A DNA stretch of 64,000 nt from a virus, in IMG/VR virus record IMGVR_UViG_3300043313_001192, positions 25,598-89,597 of that record; one strand, given 5' to 3'. Positions within the stretch are counted from its first letter, which is position 1; every line of letters begins with the position of its first letter. The notes under the pieces are model-generated. The model was not told the origin of the DNA and did no database searches. It saw nothing but the letters and a program-made list of their open reading frames with translations. Below are positions 34,736 through 42,394 of the stretch, piece after piece. Made by a program: the position numbers and the translations under genes.

Positions 34736-37017
34736 ATGAGTCTCCCGCCAACCATCAGTTTCCTCTTCTTGTCGTAGGTCATCCGCAGGGTCCGGCAGGT
34801 GTTCTCCAGCTCGTCGCGGACTGCTGCCTTGCTGAGCTTGGGTGCATCCTCACCGGCGAACATCACCCAGGTGTTGAACGAGACCACCATGTCGGCGTGG
34901 CTGAACGTGTCGATCGCACTGCCGGTGACCTCCAGGCAGGCGCCGGACCACTTCGCGAAGATGTTGTGCTTGGCTCGTTCATCGGTGGCGGTCTCGGCCC
35001 ACGCCGTGGTGTCGCCCCAGCCGTGCTCGGCCCACGACTTGGCGCCCTCCAGCATCCAGGCCAGCGCCAGCCGCAGCTCGGCCGGTTGCCGGGTGATCTG
35101 CGACCTCAGGTCAGGGATCACCTCGCGCTCGCTCATGCTGTACTCGAAAGGGAAGAACTTGAGTCGCCGCCAGACCGCCTCGTCGGGGATCTCCAGCGCG
35201 TGGTTGGTGCTGAGCCACAGCGAGCACTCCGGCACGAAGGAGATCTCCTCCTTGCCGTAGGGCAGCCGCCCCGAGAGCGAGTCGCCACCGGAGAGCGACT
35301 TGAGCATCGGCAGGTTCACCTCGGCCTTCATCGGCGGCTCGGAGAACGTCAGCACCCGCTGGCCCACGATCGCGGCCACCGAGAAGTCCGGGTTGCCCTT
35401 GTCACCGAAGAGCAGGTTGTGGCTCATCGCCTTGCCGTAGGAGCCGACCACCTTGAGCAGGATCTCCGAGAACGTGGACTTGCCCGAGCGGGTGGGTCCC
35501 TTCAGCACGAAGACCGCGTCCACGTCCCCGTCCACACCGCGGCGTCCGTACAGCGAGGCTCCGGCCGCGCGTTGCAGCAGCCGGAGGTTGTCGGGTCCCA
35601 TCTGGTGTTCCAGGTCGGTGACGAACTTGTGGAACCAGCGCCCGGCCCCACCCTCGGAGGCCACGTCCCACAGGTGCTTGAACTCCCCACCCGGCCCGTC
35701 GTCGTACGGCGCCCCCAGTGCCTTCGAGACCCGCCGGGTCCGGGCGTCCAGCTCGCATTCACCTGTCCGCAGATTCACCAGCCGCCCGATCCCGGCCGTC
35801 ACCGGCAGCCCGGCGATCCAGCCCTCGGCGTCCCAGTTCAACGCTGAGGGCACCAGCACCCGTTCGTCGGACTGCAGGTCACCGAGGATCGAACTCGTCG
35901 GTCGCTGCTGGGCCTTGCCCGCCCACTTGAACGCGTCCTTGGACAGGGTGTCCTTGCCGTCCAGCTTGGACTGCCTGCCCTCGGCCAGGTGCACGTCGGG
36001 CATGTCCATGCAGTAGGACTTCAGCATCGTCTCCGACCGCTCCGGGCCACCCCAGCCGGACTCGGTCCAGACCCGCCAGGCCAGCCCTGGTGTGTAGAGC
36101 ATCTTGTCGCCGTGGGTGTCGATCAGCCGCCGCACATCGCCCCGTCGGGTGTACGTCCTGGGATCGCCGCCCACCAACGGTGTGCCGGGCCTTGTGCGCC
36201 ACGGGTCGTCGCGGTCGATCCGGGCGACGTCGTCGACCAGCCCGGCCGCGGTCAGGCGCATCATCAGCGCCGAGGTGGCATCGGTCAGTCCGGCGATCGG
36301 GTCGACCAGCACCTTTGAGCCACCGGACCACTCATAGCCCGGTCGTGGGGCCAGCACCGCGAACGCGCCGTCACCGAGCACCCAGACCCCGGTGACCAGC
36401 TCGATCTCGGTGCGCCCTCCCATGACTGCGTCGGACTCCCCGATCCGGAAGAACCAGTGCTGCCCGCCCGAAGGCGTCGTCTGGGTGAGCACGTGCCCAG
36501 TCATCTTGAACCTGGCCCTGGTCATCTCGGCGTGCTCGCCGACGTCGAGGACCACGATCTTGGACTCCGAGCCGGTCAGCACCGCCAGCCCGATCCAGCC
36601 CGCCTTGACGCGGAGGTCACTGGCCGGGAAGACCCGCTCGACGTCCTCCTCGACCCGAGCCACGCCCAGCCCCGAGACGAGGTGCTTGCCCCAGGTGGTG
36701 CAGGCTTCGCCTTCCTTGCAGCAGCAGCCGACCAAACCAGCTCCGGCGGCACCGGGTACGGCGGCGACGGGCATCCAGACCGGCGCGATCGCCCAGCCGA
36801 ACTGGCTGATGTAGCCCTTCGCCCAGCGCCACAGGTTCTTGACCGCGTCCGGGATCGGCGGCTCGGCGGCTGGCGGTGGCACTCCCGGAGGAGTCGGCAC
36901 ACGCGGCGGTGTCGGTGGGCCACCCACCACACCGCTCCCACCGGGCGCTGGTGGCGGTCCCGGTGTCGACGGCGTGCCTGCTCCTGGTGGAGGCGGCGTG
37001 ACCCCACTCACGGTCAC
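34732..37017 (-). CDS. AEP primase with D5/SF3 helicase (P4-type), 761 aa
   Basis: GTG at 37017 is chosen because it overlaps the stop of the preceding primase gene (GTGA); the frame stays open to 37119. A Pro/Gly-rich N-terminus (1-55) precedes an AEP-like domain (about 60-260: KIVVLDVGEHAEM, TPSGGQHWFFRIGE). A D5_N-like region follows, and then an SF3 helicase with Walker A GPTRSGKST (about 507-515), a B-type motif (VLTFSEPP) and motif C-like ECSLWLSTNHA. The acidic residues of the AEP site look reduced (LDVGEH), so it may rely on the neighbouring primase for synthesis. Main replication protein of the phage. Confidence 0.85.
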   Translation of the reverse strand: MTVSGVTPPPPGAGTPSTPGPPPAPGGSGVVGGPPTPPRVPTPPGVPPPAAEPPIPDAVKNLWRWAKGYISQFGWAIAPVWMPVAAVPGAAGAGLVGCCCKEGEACTTWGKHLVSGLGVARVEEDVERVFPASDLRVKAGWIGLAVLTGSESKIVVLDVGEHAEMTRARFKMTGHVLTQTTPSGGQHWFFRIGESDAVMGGRTEIELVTGVWVLGDGAFAVLAPRPGYEWSGGSKVLVDPIAGLTDATSALMMRLTAAGLVDDVARIDRDDPWRTRPGTPLVGGDPRTYTRRGDVRRLIDTHGDKMLYTPGLAWRVWTESGWGGPERSETMLKSYCMDMPDVHLAEGRQSKLDGKDTLSKDAFKWAGKAQQRPTSSILGDLQSDERVLVPSALNWDAEGWIAGLPVTAGIGRLVNLRTGECELDARTRRVSKALGAPYDDGPGGEFKHLWDVASEGGAGRWFHKFVTDLEHQMGPDNLRLLQRAAGASLYGRRGVDGDVDAVFVLKGPTRSGKSTFSEILLKVVGSYGKAMSHNLLFGDKGNPDFSVAAIVGQRVLTFSEPPMKAEVNLPMLKSLSGGDSLSGRLPYGKEEISFVPECSLWLSTNHALEIPDEAVWRRLKFFPFEYSMSEREVIPDLRSQITRQPAELRLALAWMLEGAKSWAEHGWGDTTAWAETATDERAKHNIFAKWSGACLEVTGSAIDTFSHADMVVSFNTWVMFAGEDAPKLSKAAVRDELENTCRTLRMTYDKKRKLMVGGRLI

Positions 37018-38411
37018 GGGTCCGGGGTCCCGTGCATCGTCGTGGTGAACGGGCTCTCCAGAGCCTCCAGCTCCCGCTCCCGGCCCCACTGCTCCATCCA
37101 GCCCGTCTCTTCCCGCCATGGCCCCGAGAGCCTCCCCACCACCATGTCGCTGTCGCCCTCACTGCCTACGTCGATCCGCCGACGCGCCTCGTCCTCATCA
37201 CCTGCACAGGCCAGGTCGACCCAGGCACGCCACTTGCTGATCACCCCGACGCCAGCAGCCGTGCCCCGACGCCCAGAACCCCGTAGTCCGGACGCGAACC
37301 CGGTCGCGGGGGAGTCCGAGTAGACCACCAATAGGTTCGGCATGTCGTCGTAGACCACGGCGGACCGCTCACCGGCGTCGAACCCGCTGCTTGAGCCCGC
37401 GTCGTCGAGCTTGCCCGGACGCTCCCAGATCTGTTCGCGTCCGGCGGGGTCCGGGCCGGACACGCACCGCCACCCGAAGGGCACCAGCACGTCCTCCCAG
37501 CCCAGCACTTCGTCGGCGATCCTGTCCAGGTCTCCGAGCACTGGGCCAACGCTGGTCCACTCCCCCTCGTCCCCGCCTCCAGCCACCTGGTCGGTGTAGC
37601 CGGGCGAGTAGCGCTCCAGCAGCGCGTCCAGCAGCGCACCCCGGTCCAGCTCGGGATCCAGCCGGGGGATCTCCAGAACGTCACTGACGTGGCTGCCCAG
37701 AGCGTCAATGACGTTTTCCAGGCTGAGACGGCCGTCCCAGCTCTTGGACGAGCCCGGCCAGCGGATCACACCGGAGGGTCGGGCCGAGTCCTCGTCCGGC
37801 CCGGCGCGCCAGTTCAGGGTGCCCGGCATCCGCATCACCCGCGTGGTGTCCCAGACCCGGTCGATCTTCTTGACCGAGGTCTCCCCGACCCAGCCGACCA
37901 GTGCTCGGACAAGGCGCGAAGCGTCCACCCCTGGCACCGGTTCCCGCAACGGGATCCAGTACTGCACGCCCCACCCGGAGCCGATCACCAGGCTCGCCTC
38001 GGACAAGTCCGGGCCGAGGCACATGTCGACCACGTCGATCGCCTCGCCGATGTAGCTGAAGTAGTCCGACCCTTCGCGGCCGGGTGCCTGGCAGTCGACG
38101 TCGAGCCACAGCGCGCCAGCGTGCCCGCGCAGGGCCGCACCACCACGCGGGTAGGGACGCTTCCGTGTGCCGTGCGGTTTCTCCACCAGCCCGACGCAGC
38201 CCATGTAGACCTCGCGGCCCTGCTCGGACCACCAGGCCAGCTGCTTGATCGTGTCCGGGGCGAGCAGGGTGGCCACGTCCCAGTGCTGGGCGTGCCACTT
38301 CCCACGGGGGCTCTTGATGGAGACCTCGACCAGCTCACGATCCGCCGCCCATCCGTAGAGTCCCATGAGCACCCTGCGGGCGCTCTCAGGCGTGTGGTCC
38401 ACCTCGGTCAT
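37014..38411 (-). CDS. AEP-type DNA primase, 465 aa
   Basis: ATG at 38411 behind AAGGACGGAGAGACG. Residues 101-152 contain the two catalytic AEP motifs: LWLDVDC (D104, D106) and a glycine-turn motif IGSGWGVQYW (SGWG at 145-148). RVMRMPGTLNWR (191-202) fits the third motif region of prim-pol/RepA-like proteins. The C-terminal half is acidic and without a helicase. It overlaps the primase-helicase gene, so the two are made together and may form one complex. Two ACGTCA-n-TGACG palindromes lie within it (37678-37690, 37703-37713). Confidence 0.8.
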   Translation of the reverse strand: MTEVDHTPESARRVLMGLYGWAADRELVEVSIKSPRGKWHAQHWDVATLLAPDTIKQLAWWSEQGREVYMGCVGLVEKPHGTRKRPYPRGGAALRGHAGALWLDVDCQAPGREGSDYFSYIGEAIDVVDMCLGPDLSEASLVIGSGWGVQYWIPLREPVPGVDASRLVRALVGWVGETSVKKIDRVWDTTRVMRMPGTLNWRAGPDEDSARPSGVIRWPGSSKSWDGRLSLENVIDALGSHVSDVLEIPRLDPELDRGALLDALLERYSPGYTDQVAGGGDEGEWTSVGPVLGDLDRIADEVLGWEDVLVPFGWRCVSGPDPAGREQIWERPGKLDDAGSSSGFDAGERSAVVYDDMPNLLVVYSDSPATGFASGLRGSGRRGTAAGVGVISKWRAWVDLACAGDEDEARRRIDVGSEGDSDMVVGRLSGPWREETGWMEQWGRERELEALESPFTTTMHGTPDP

Positions 38412-38528
38412 CGTCTCTCCGTCCTTGGCCCCGGCACGCGTGGAGCACAGGTCAACGCTCACGGCTTGGGCAGAAACAACACTACAGCGGATGGTCAGGA
38501 GCAACCATCTGACTACAGCGCTGTTTCA

Positions 38529-38714
38529 TCAGCCGGATCGCTTGCGACCACGCTCCTTGTACAGCCAGGCGTACTCGGTCCGCCGCTGCTCGGGACTCAT
38601 GTGCAGGTACCGCTGCACCCGCACCGAGCGGGTCGTCATCACCCGCGACCAGGCCGTCAGCCAACCACTGGGGTATCGACGGTGCATCACACGGGTCTGC
38701 GCCAGGATGCCCAT
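38529..38714 (-). CDS. small basic protein, 61 aa
   Basis: ATG at 38714, 9 bases after the preceding stop. Arg/Tyr-rich (VMHRRYPSGWLTAW, RRTEYAWLYKERGRKR), likely nucleic-acid or protein binding. The ribosome site is weak, so confidence is moderate. Confidence 0.55.
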   Translation of the reverse strand: MGILAQTRVMHRRYPSGWLTAWSRVMTTRSVRVQRYLHMSPEQRRTEYAWLYKERGRKRSG

Positions 38715-38723
38715 CTGAGGAAT

Positions 38724-39311
38724 CTAGAGATTGCGGTTCAGCTGGATGGTCAGGTCGGCACCCGGCGCAGCGACGGAGCCGACCTTCTCGACGAGCGCCA
38801 CGACGTAGGTGTTCACCGGATGGTCGGCGATGAAGTCGTCTGGACCGAGGGTCACCGAGACGTTCCAGCCTGCGGGGATGACCAGCTTCCCGGTCTTGAG
38901 GATGCTGGTCTGGGTGCCTGAGTTGTAGGTCGGGCCACTCAACGTCGCGCCCACCACCAGGTCCACCTCGATGTCGGCGTCGGCCGCGGTGAGCAGACTG
39001 GCCTTGGCTCCCATGAAGGCGGAGGACCGCTCGGTCAAGTTCCAGATCAGCGGCATCAGGAGCTTGTTGTCGGCGACCAGGTTGCCGGGCGCGTACCAGG
39101 TGTTGGCCACCAGCCGGGCCTGCTCGATCGAGCCCTGCGGCGCGGTCAGCCCGGCCAGGATCAGCTCCAACTGGATCAGCCGGTTGTGCAGGTCCAGGGC
39201 GGCGCGGTTGACGTCGTTGTGTAGCTCGGAGTGCGACGGGTCCATCAACGGCGACGTGGTGTCCACGTTCGTGGGCAGGTCGTAGGCGAACTCCCCTGGG
39301 GTGACCGTCAT
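38724..39311 (-). CDS. probable tail-fibre-associated structural protein, 195 aa
   Basis: ATG at 39311. N-terminal helical region (ELHNDVNRAALDLHNRLIQL) and a beta-rich C-terminal half (DIEVDLVVGATLSGPTYNSG, LVIPAGWNVSVTLGPDDFIA, ADLTIQLNRNL), the pattern of small beta-sandwich virion appendage proteins. No strict match to a named family. It lies beside a glycosyltransferase. Confidence 0.66.
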   Translation of the reverse strand: MTVTPGEFAYDLPTNVDTTSPLMDPSHSELHNDVNRAALDLHNRLIQLELILAGLTAPQGSIEQARLVANTWYAPGNLVADNKLLMPLIWNLTERSSAFMGAKASLLTAADADIEVDLVVGATLSGPTYNSGTQTSILKTGKLVIPAGWNVSVTLGPDDFIADHPVNTYVVALVEKVGSVAAPGADLTIQLNRNL

Positions 39312-39343
39312 CCTGTCAGGTTACTTAAACACTGGGTGCTGGT

Positions 39344-40303
39344 CTATGCGCCGTCGAGGACCGCCACCAGGTGCTCGTTGTCCCAGGTGTGCGCCGCAGT
39401 CATGTAGTCACCTGGGCGGACCTTGACCCCCAGCGCCCGCGTCGCCATCCCGCGTGCCTCGACCCAGCGTTCCTGGCCGACGTAGAGATCCACCAGATCG
39501 ACCACAGCATCACGCCGACCGGGATCCTCGGCCACCGCCTTGAGCAGCCACCGCTCCGGGTAGTGGTCCATCTTGGCCAGGTAGCGGTACGCCTCGGCGC
39601 GCTCCGCGGACCAGGTCGCCTGTGGCATTCCCAGGTAGGAGACGAAGGTGTCCCGCGCGATCTCCCAGCGGCCGACGAAGAAGTACTCGCGCGCCAGGTA
39701 GAACCGCTGCCGCGGATTGTCCCGCTCCTCCTTGACCGCCAGCTCCAGCAGCTCCAGGTAGGACCCGCGCGACTTGGTGTCATCGGCGTAGTGCTCGATG
39801 CCGAACCCGCCCGCCACTGCCGGGACCTCCAGGTCACCGCGACTGGCCGAGGGCACCAGCACCTCGTGCACCGCACCGTGCCAGGCCCAGCCCTCCCGCG
39901 AGAAGCACCGGTCCGCGGTGAACGAGACGTCCGGCACACCGGGCTCCACCCAGTTCCAGACGTAGTGGTAGCTCCACCGGCGCGCGGACGGGTCCTCGGC
40001 GATCGTCGCCTCCAGTGCTGCGCGCCAGCCGGGCACCAGCACCTCGTCGGCGTCCAGGGTGATCACCACGTCGACCTCGGGCGGCAGCAGCGCCAGCCCC
40101 GCGTTGCGGGCCAGGTCGAAGCGCCACGGCGCGACGTGGATCGGGGTCACGTCGATGTCCAGGTCACTGGCCAGCTCGACGGTGCCGTCAGTGCTGCCGG
40201 TGTCCGCGATCTGCAGCAGGTCCGCATCGTCCGCCGAGGCCGCCCACCGGGGCAGGTTCGCCTCCTCGTTGAGGGTGATCGTGTGCACCGCGATGACGCT
40301 CAA
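39344..40303 (-). CDS. GT2-family glycosyltransferase, 319 aa
   Basis: ATG at 40303. GT-A fold signatures: VHTITLNEEANLPRW at the N-terminus, IADTGSTDGT (32-41), and ITLDADEV with the metal-binding DAD at 84-86. Residues about 185-319 are helical repeats like TPR units (FYLAREYFFVGRWEIARDTF, DLVDLYVGQERWVEARGMAT), common in this glycosyltransferase subgroup. It could glycosylate virion proteins or modify the host surface; the acceptor is unknown. ATGA overlap with the next gene. Confidence 0.85.
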   Translation of the reverse strand: MSVIAVHTITLNEEANLPRWAASADDADLLQIADTGSTDGTVELASDLDIDVTPIHVAPWRFDLARNAGLALLPPEVDVVITLDADEVLVPGWRAALEATIAEDPSARRWSYHYVWNWVEPGVPDVSFTADRCFSREGWAWHGAVHEVLVPSASRGDLEVPAVAGGFGIEHYADDTKSRGSYLELLELAVKEERDNPRQRFYLAREYFFVGRWEIARDTFVSYLGMPQATWSAERAEAYRYLAKMDHYPERWLLKAVAEDPGRRDAVVDLVDLYVGQERWVEARGMATRALGVKVRPGDYMTAAHTWDNEHLVAVLDGA

Positions 40304-40485
40304 CTCGGCCTCGGTCCGGGGTTGGTGTTGCCGATCTTCTGGTTCATCGCCAGCCAGCAGGCATCGCCTTCGGCACCCTGCTGGTCGTGCGCGGGGTAGT
40401 CGTCACCGAACCAGCGTCGCCACCACGAGCGCACCGGCAACGGCTCCCCACAGATCAGGCAGGTCCGTACCTCGGGCACCACCAC
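40300..40485 (-). CDS. small zinc-knuckle protein, 61 aa
   Basis: Starts at one of three consecutive GTG codons (40485, 40482, 40479), overlapping the TAG of the upstream gene. CLICGEPLPVRSWWRRWFGD near the start and a later CW give one probable metal site. Stop overlaps the glycosyltransferase start in the other order (ATGA). Confidence 0.6.
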   Translation of the reverse strand: MVVPEVRTCLICGEPLPVRSWWRRWFGDDYPAHDQQGAEGDACWLAMNQKIGNTNPGPRPS

Positions 40486-40712
40486 TACCTGCGCCTGGCG
40501 ATCAGCGTGTTGACGTAGTCGACCACCTCGTCGATGTCCACGGCGTTCTCGACGATCTGAGTCAGGTCGGCGGTCTCCTCCTCGGACAGCGGAGCTAGCG
40601 GCGCGCGCTGCTTCGGGGGCCGCTCCTGCACCGTGGTGCTCGGGTTGGCGGCAGCTTGCTCGGGGCTGACGTACTGGCCGGACTCTGCGGACCGGCTGCG
40701 ACTCTTCGGCAT
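40485..40712 (-). CDS. hypothetical protein, 75 aa
   Basis: ATG at 40712 after GAAGGAGAGACAC. Polar, Ser/Arg/Gln-rich N-terminal half (PKSRSRSAESGQYVSPEQAA), then an acidic helix (LTQIVENAVDIDEVVDYVNT). Divergent from the collagen-like gene at 40812. Function unknown. Confidence 0.66.
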   Translation of the reverse strand: MPKSRSRSAESGQYVSPEQAAANPSTTVQERPPKQRAPLAPLSEEETADLTQIVENAVDIDEVVDYVNTLIARRR

Positions 40713-40811
40713 GTGTCTCTCCTTCGTTCGATGGCCACCTCGCTGCTGTGTCCATGAGGTTCTCAGACCACTACAGTGTTGGACAGTTGCTCGAACGTAA
40801 AGGGGTTCCCC

Positions 40812-41423
40812 GTGCCACTGATCTTCACTGAAGACCTGCTCTGGCCCGCAACGCTGGAGAACGCCTCGGAGCGACAAATCCTCGTTGCCCTCTACAAGAA
40901 ACAAGAAAGGCTGGAGATCCTCGTGACCGAACTCAGTCAGGCAGTGGAACAGCTCAAGACGTCGGTGGCCGATCTGGCCGACACCGTCAACTCTCAGGTC
41001 GAGCCGCTCCAGGAAGCCCTGGCTGCGGCCCAGCAGGCGCTGGACGACTTCACCGTGGCCGACCTCGCCGAGGACGCCGACTTCCAGGCCGAGATCGACA
41101 CCCTGAAGTCCGACGTGCAGTCCAAGGTCCAGGAGGCCCAGGACGCGGCCAACCAGATCCAGGCGTCGGTCCAGCAGATCCAGACGGTCCGCGACGACAT
41201 CGAGAACCAGACCAGCGGTGAGGGGGGCGAGGGTGAGGTGCCCGGTGGTGAGACCGGTGCCACCGGACCCACCGGACCCGACGACGTCGGCGGTGCCACC
41301 GGTCCGACCGGCGGCGAGGAGACCGGCGCCACCGGCCCCACGGGTCCCACCGGCAGCGAGCCGCACCCGGACCAGACCCTCCCCGGTGACCTGCCGGAGG
41401 AGCAGGCCCCGACAAACCCCTAG
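40812..41423 (+). CDS. coiled-coil/collagen-like protein, 203 aa
   Basis: GTG 40812 with AAAGGGG upstream. A long coiled coil at about residues 20-135 (ELSQAVEQLKTSVADLADTV, AQDAANQIQASVQQIQTVRD) precedes a Gly-X-Y stretch (about 140-190: [24 protein letters not shown]) and a Pro-rich tail. Trimeric fibre architecture, as in virion decoration or tail fibres. It runs against the surrounding genes and the other collagen-like tail genes, so it may have a separate promoter and timing. Confidence 0.74.
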   Translation: MPLIFTEDLLWPATLENASERQILVALYKKQERLEILVTELSQAVEQLKTSVADLADTVNSQVEPLQEALAAAQQALDDFTVADLAEDADFQAEIDTLKSDVQSKVQEAQDAANQIQASVQQIQTVRDDIENQTSGEGGEGEVPGGETGATGPTGPDDVGGATGPTGGEETGATGPTGPTGSEPHPDQTLPGDLPEEQAPTNP

Positions 41424-41508
41424 AGCCCCATCGGGAGCGGCCCAGCTCCTGGTGGGAGATCATCCGGGGCTGGGTCCGCTACTGCGTCCGCGTCGTGCGT
41501 GGTCGCGT

Positions 41509-41709
41509 CTAGGTTGTTCGCATCGGGCAGTCGCTCGCGTGCCAGCCGTACTCACCGCAGTGGGTGCCGTCGGGGAACTTCGTCCCCGGACACGCGCGGA
41601 CCTTGCGCAGATCCTCGCGCTCGCGTTCCTCGGCGTACGCCGCCTCTGCTTCTTCGTCGCGGCGTCGGTACTCCTCGGCGAAGTCCGGGTCGTCGTAGTA
41701 GGAACTCAC
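41509..41709 (-). CDS. Cys-containing protein, 66 aa
   Basis: GTG at 41709 overlaps the preceding TGA (GTGA). Charged helix at the N-terminus (FAEEYRRRDEEAEAAYAEER), then three Cys/His positions (ACPGTKF, THCGEYGWHASDC) typical of a small metal site. Function unknown. Confidence 0.62.
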   Translation of the reverse strand: MSSYYDDPDFAEEYRRRDEEAEAAYAEEREREDLRKVRACPGTKFPDGTHCGEYGWHASDCPMRTT

Positions 41710-41885
41710 CGGCGCGCGAGGTCCGCCACGCAGACGTAGTTGCCGGGCGTGCCCATCGGCTTGCCGCACATCGCGCAGTGCGTCGTCGGACCCTCGGTAC
41801 CGAGATGTTCGGGGCAGACGTAGTGCGAGTCGATGTTCTTGACGTGCCCGCCCTTGGCGCAGTGGCCGTACTTGCGTCGTGCCAT
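41706..41885 (-). CDS. small multi-Cys zinc protein, 59 aa
   Basis: ATG at 41885 overlaps the TGA of the upstream gene. Six Cys/His-rich positions in 59 residues (HCAKGGHVKN, YVCPEHLG, HCAMCGKPMG, YVCVAD), probably two zinc knuckles. Function unknown. Confidence 0.66.
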   Translation of the reverse strand: MARRKYGHCAKGGHVKNIDSHYVCPEHLGTEGPTTHCAMCGKPMGTPGNYVCVADLARR

Positions 41886-42352
41886 CAGCCCGCCTTGTTG
41901 TCGCCAGCGATGTCGTCCAGGATCTCCTCGACGAAGCCCTCCATGTGCTGGTAGCGCTTCTTGAAGGTGGTCCAGTCGCGGCGCATCTGCTTCATCATCA
42001 GCTCGCGCTGGATCGGGTCCAGGATGATCTCCTCGATCGGCTCGTAGGTCGACGTCGGCGAACCGTCCGCCTCGCGCCGTACCCAGAACGCCCGGAGGTC
42101 GGCACGCTTGTTGCCGATGTCCGCCTTGTACTTCACCCGCAGCAGGTTCCCCGCCTCGTGCAGCCGCCACTTCCGCGCCGCCTCGGTGTCGTCCCAGGTG
42201 AACCGATGGTGCAGCGGGTGGTCGGGATCAGCAGCTTCCTCGACCACCACCTCGGGCGTCAGCGTGCCGCGCTTCTCGCGGATCTCCAGCAGCACGTCGC
42301 GCAGGTTGTTCGGCGTCTGGCCCTCAGTGGCCTCGTCGGTTCCGTTCGTCAT
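41885..42352 (-). CDS. conserved phage protein, 155 aa
   Basis: ATG at 42352. Contains HRFTWDDTEAARKWRLHEAG and NLLRVKYKAD, a pattern seen in a widespread phage family of unknown function. Helical, basic centre and acidic ends. It is the first gene after the 3.5-kb pentanucleotide block, so its transcript either starts at the block's edge or passes through it. Confidence 0.72.
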   Translation of the reverse strand: MTNGTDEATEGQTPNNLRDVLLEIREKRGTLTPEVVVEEAADPDHPLHHRFTWDDTEAARKWRLHEAGNLLRVKYKADIGNKRADLRAFWVRREADGSPTSTYEPIEEIILDPIQRELMMKQMRRDWTTFKKRYQHMEGFVEEILDDIAGDNKAG

Positions 42353-42394
42353 TGCGTCCCTCCCGTTTCAGGTTGGTGAATCGTACCTCACCAC

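Noticed and set aside
36457-37323. Long open frames antisense to the primase genes, and similar ones opposite the tail, ArdC and MoxR genes.
   Set aside because: They mirror the third-position G/C bias of the real genes on the other strand, lack ribosome sites and read as Arg/Pro/Gly-rich low-complexity sequence.
41424-41508. A short Trp/Arg-rich frame after the collagen-like gene (WWEIIRGWVRYCVRVV).
   Set aside because: It has no start codon in its frame after the nearest upstream stop, and I see no slippery site for frameshifting from the gene before it.
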